The notes under the pieces: generated by a model
What the model was told of the DNA's origin: nothing
The model's input: only the letters and a program-made list of their open reading frames with translations
Databases searched by the model: none
Made by a program: the position numbers and the translations under genes
Shown: one piece after another, positions 63,322 to 64,000 of the stretch
Layout of the letters: each line of letters begins with the position of its first letter
Position numbering within the stretch: position 1 is the stretch's first letter
NCBI RefSeq assembly: GCF_000024545.1
Contig: NC_013947.1
Coordinates: forward strand, 868,001 to 932,000
Origin: Stackebrandtia nassauensis DSM 44728
GTDB lineage: Bacteria; Actinomycetota; Actinomycetes; Mycobacteriales; Micromonosporaceae
Direction of reading: 5' to 3'
DNA length: 64,000 bases

Positions 63322-63460
63322 CAACCGTTTTCAGCGCTCCATAAGAGACAAATACTCCGATAGCGGTTTGGTAACACCTAGGTAATGAACCTTGACAACT
63401 CCACCCAAACGCGGAAGCGTCTGTTTGAAGTTGTTCACTTAATTAGGTATTGGAGGCACC

Positions 63461-64000
63461 GTGAAACGACGCGGTTTCGTAGCGCTGGCGGCGGCGCCCG
63501 CGCTGGCCCCGCTGCTGGCCTCGTGTGGTGGCTCGGAATCCGACGCGAAGAAGGTCGAGATCTTCAGTTGGTGGTCCGGGCCCGGCGAGAAAGAGGGCCT
63601 CGAAAAACTCATCAAGATGTACGAGGACGACAACTCCGGCGTGAAGGTCGTCAACAACGGCATCGCGGGGGGCGGCGGCAGTAAGGCCAAGGACCAGCTC
63701 GCCACCCGGTTGAAGAACCAGGACCCGCCGGACTCGTTCCAGGGCCACGCCGGAGCCGAACTCTACGACTACATCGACAACAAGGTCCTCGAGGACATCA
63801 CGAAGTTCATCAAGTCCGAGAAACTCGACGGCGTGCTGCACCCCGAGATCTTTAAGGGCGTGACGGTCGACGGCAAGACCTACTCGGTCCCGGTGAACGT
63901 GCACCGCGCGAACCTGATGTGGTACAACCCGAAGGTGCTCGAAGAGGCCAAACTGGAGCCTCCGAAGTCCTGGACCGAGCTGATCGAACAGAACAAGAAG
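63461..64000 (+). CDS. Sugar ABC transporter substrate-binding lipoprotein (cut by window end)
   Basis: The first 180 codons of a family 1 (COG1653-type) binding protein; the frame is open at the last base. The lipobox LASC lipidates it (Cys22), and a twin-arginine-like RRGF precedes the hydrophobic core. The mature N-terminus VEIFSWWSGPGEKEGLEKLI and the hinge region YSVPVNVHRANLMWYNPKVL are typical of carbohydrate receptors. GTG 63461 has GGAGG four bases upstream. TTGACA (63392-63397) in the leader may be a -35. Permease genes would be expected to the right of the window. Confidence 0.88.
   Translation, partial: MKRRGFVALAAAPALAPLLASCGGSESDAKKVEIFSWWSGPGEKEGLEKLIKMYEDDNSGVKVVNNGIAGGGGSKAKDQLATRLKNQDPPDSFQGHAGAELYDYIDNKVLEDITKFIKSEKLDGVLHPEIFKGVTVDGKTYSVPVNVHRANLMWYNPKVLEEAKLEPPKSWTELIEQNKK

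Noticed and set aside
1-64000. tRNA, rRNA, CRISPR arrays, transposases or integrases
   Set aside because: I looked for cloverleaf-like short GC islands, regularly spaced repeats and recombinase motifs in gaps and frames and found none that hold up by eye; a dedicated tRNA search was not possible.

Overview
The window reads as a chromosome segment of a high-GC Gram-positive actinobacterium. Nearly every real gene has G or C in third codon positions. GTG starts and ATGA/GTGA overlaps are common. The gene set is actinobacterial: UbiD/UbiA menaquinone genes, system II cytochrome c maturation, F420-associated zincin, MFS-thymidylate kinase fusion, Mce/YrbE genes, a SARP regulator and WXG-like proteins. 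The gene content would suit Glycomycetaceae or Micromonosporales, but I cannot prove the genus. About 60 protein genes are called. I saw no rRNA, tRNA, CRISPR array, insertion sequence or prophage.

Layout. 0-3.1 kb: the end of a flavin amine oxidase and a menaquinone decarboxylase/prenyltransferase pair. 3.1-9.1 kb: a leftward heme and cytochrome c operon, hemL - histidine phosphatase - tlpA - ccdA - resB - ccsB. 9.2-16.3 kb: the conserved tilS/hpt/ftsH/folE block, here broken by a MarR/hypothetical pair and by an inverted hpt. 16.3-29.8 kb: mixed housekeeping genes (fumC, UbiB-like kinase, FAD monooxygenase, holB, MFS-tmk), a PLP protein, a TetR gene with an odd 3' end, and a kinase. 29.9-34.2 kb: secreted enzymes (papain-like amidase candidate, family 8 polysaccharide lyase) and small membrane proteins. 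34.2-41.9 kb: a large SARP/NB-ARC/TPR regulator of lower GC, a YbaB-like gene whose promoter carries three perfect 11-bp-spaced heptamers, and a short Mce lipid-transport operon that stops after one Mce protein. 42-49.5 kb: secreted GDPD, orphan amino-acid binding lipoprotein, a DUF4178-DUF2617-DUF4247-DUF350-aminopropyltransferase run, and a sialidase-like protein. 49.6-55.3 kb: MerR, ArsR with an S41-type protease, a degenerate Fic-like protein, and acs. 55.4-61 kb: a cluster of WXG-like proteins bracketed by two tandem-YbaB-like proteins. 61.2-64 kb: nhaA, epoxide-hydrolase-like enzyme, and the start of a sugar ABC transporter binding protein.

How the genes work together. The first 9 kb supplies respiratory quinone and c-type cytochromes: heme precursor synthesis, thiol reduction outside the membrane and heme ligation. 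Several regulator genes (MarR, TetR, ArsR) are divergent from a neighbour across a short gap holding a perfect palindrome, so each pair is probably an autoregulated switch. The best lead for undescribed biology is the SARP gene with SARP-style direct repeats placed exactly 8 bp before a candidate -10 of the adjacent YbaB-like gene. Second is the WXG/YbaB cluster, which has no type VII secretion core genes in view. No stretch longer than about 300 bases lacks a gene; the longest gaps (roughly 220-275 bases at 13276-13515, 23135-23408, 37284-37514, 37851-38072, 44189-44411 and 50730-50982) hold promoters, palindromes, a terminator or a probable gene remnant.
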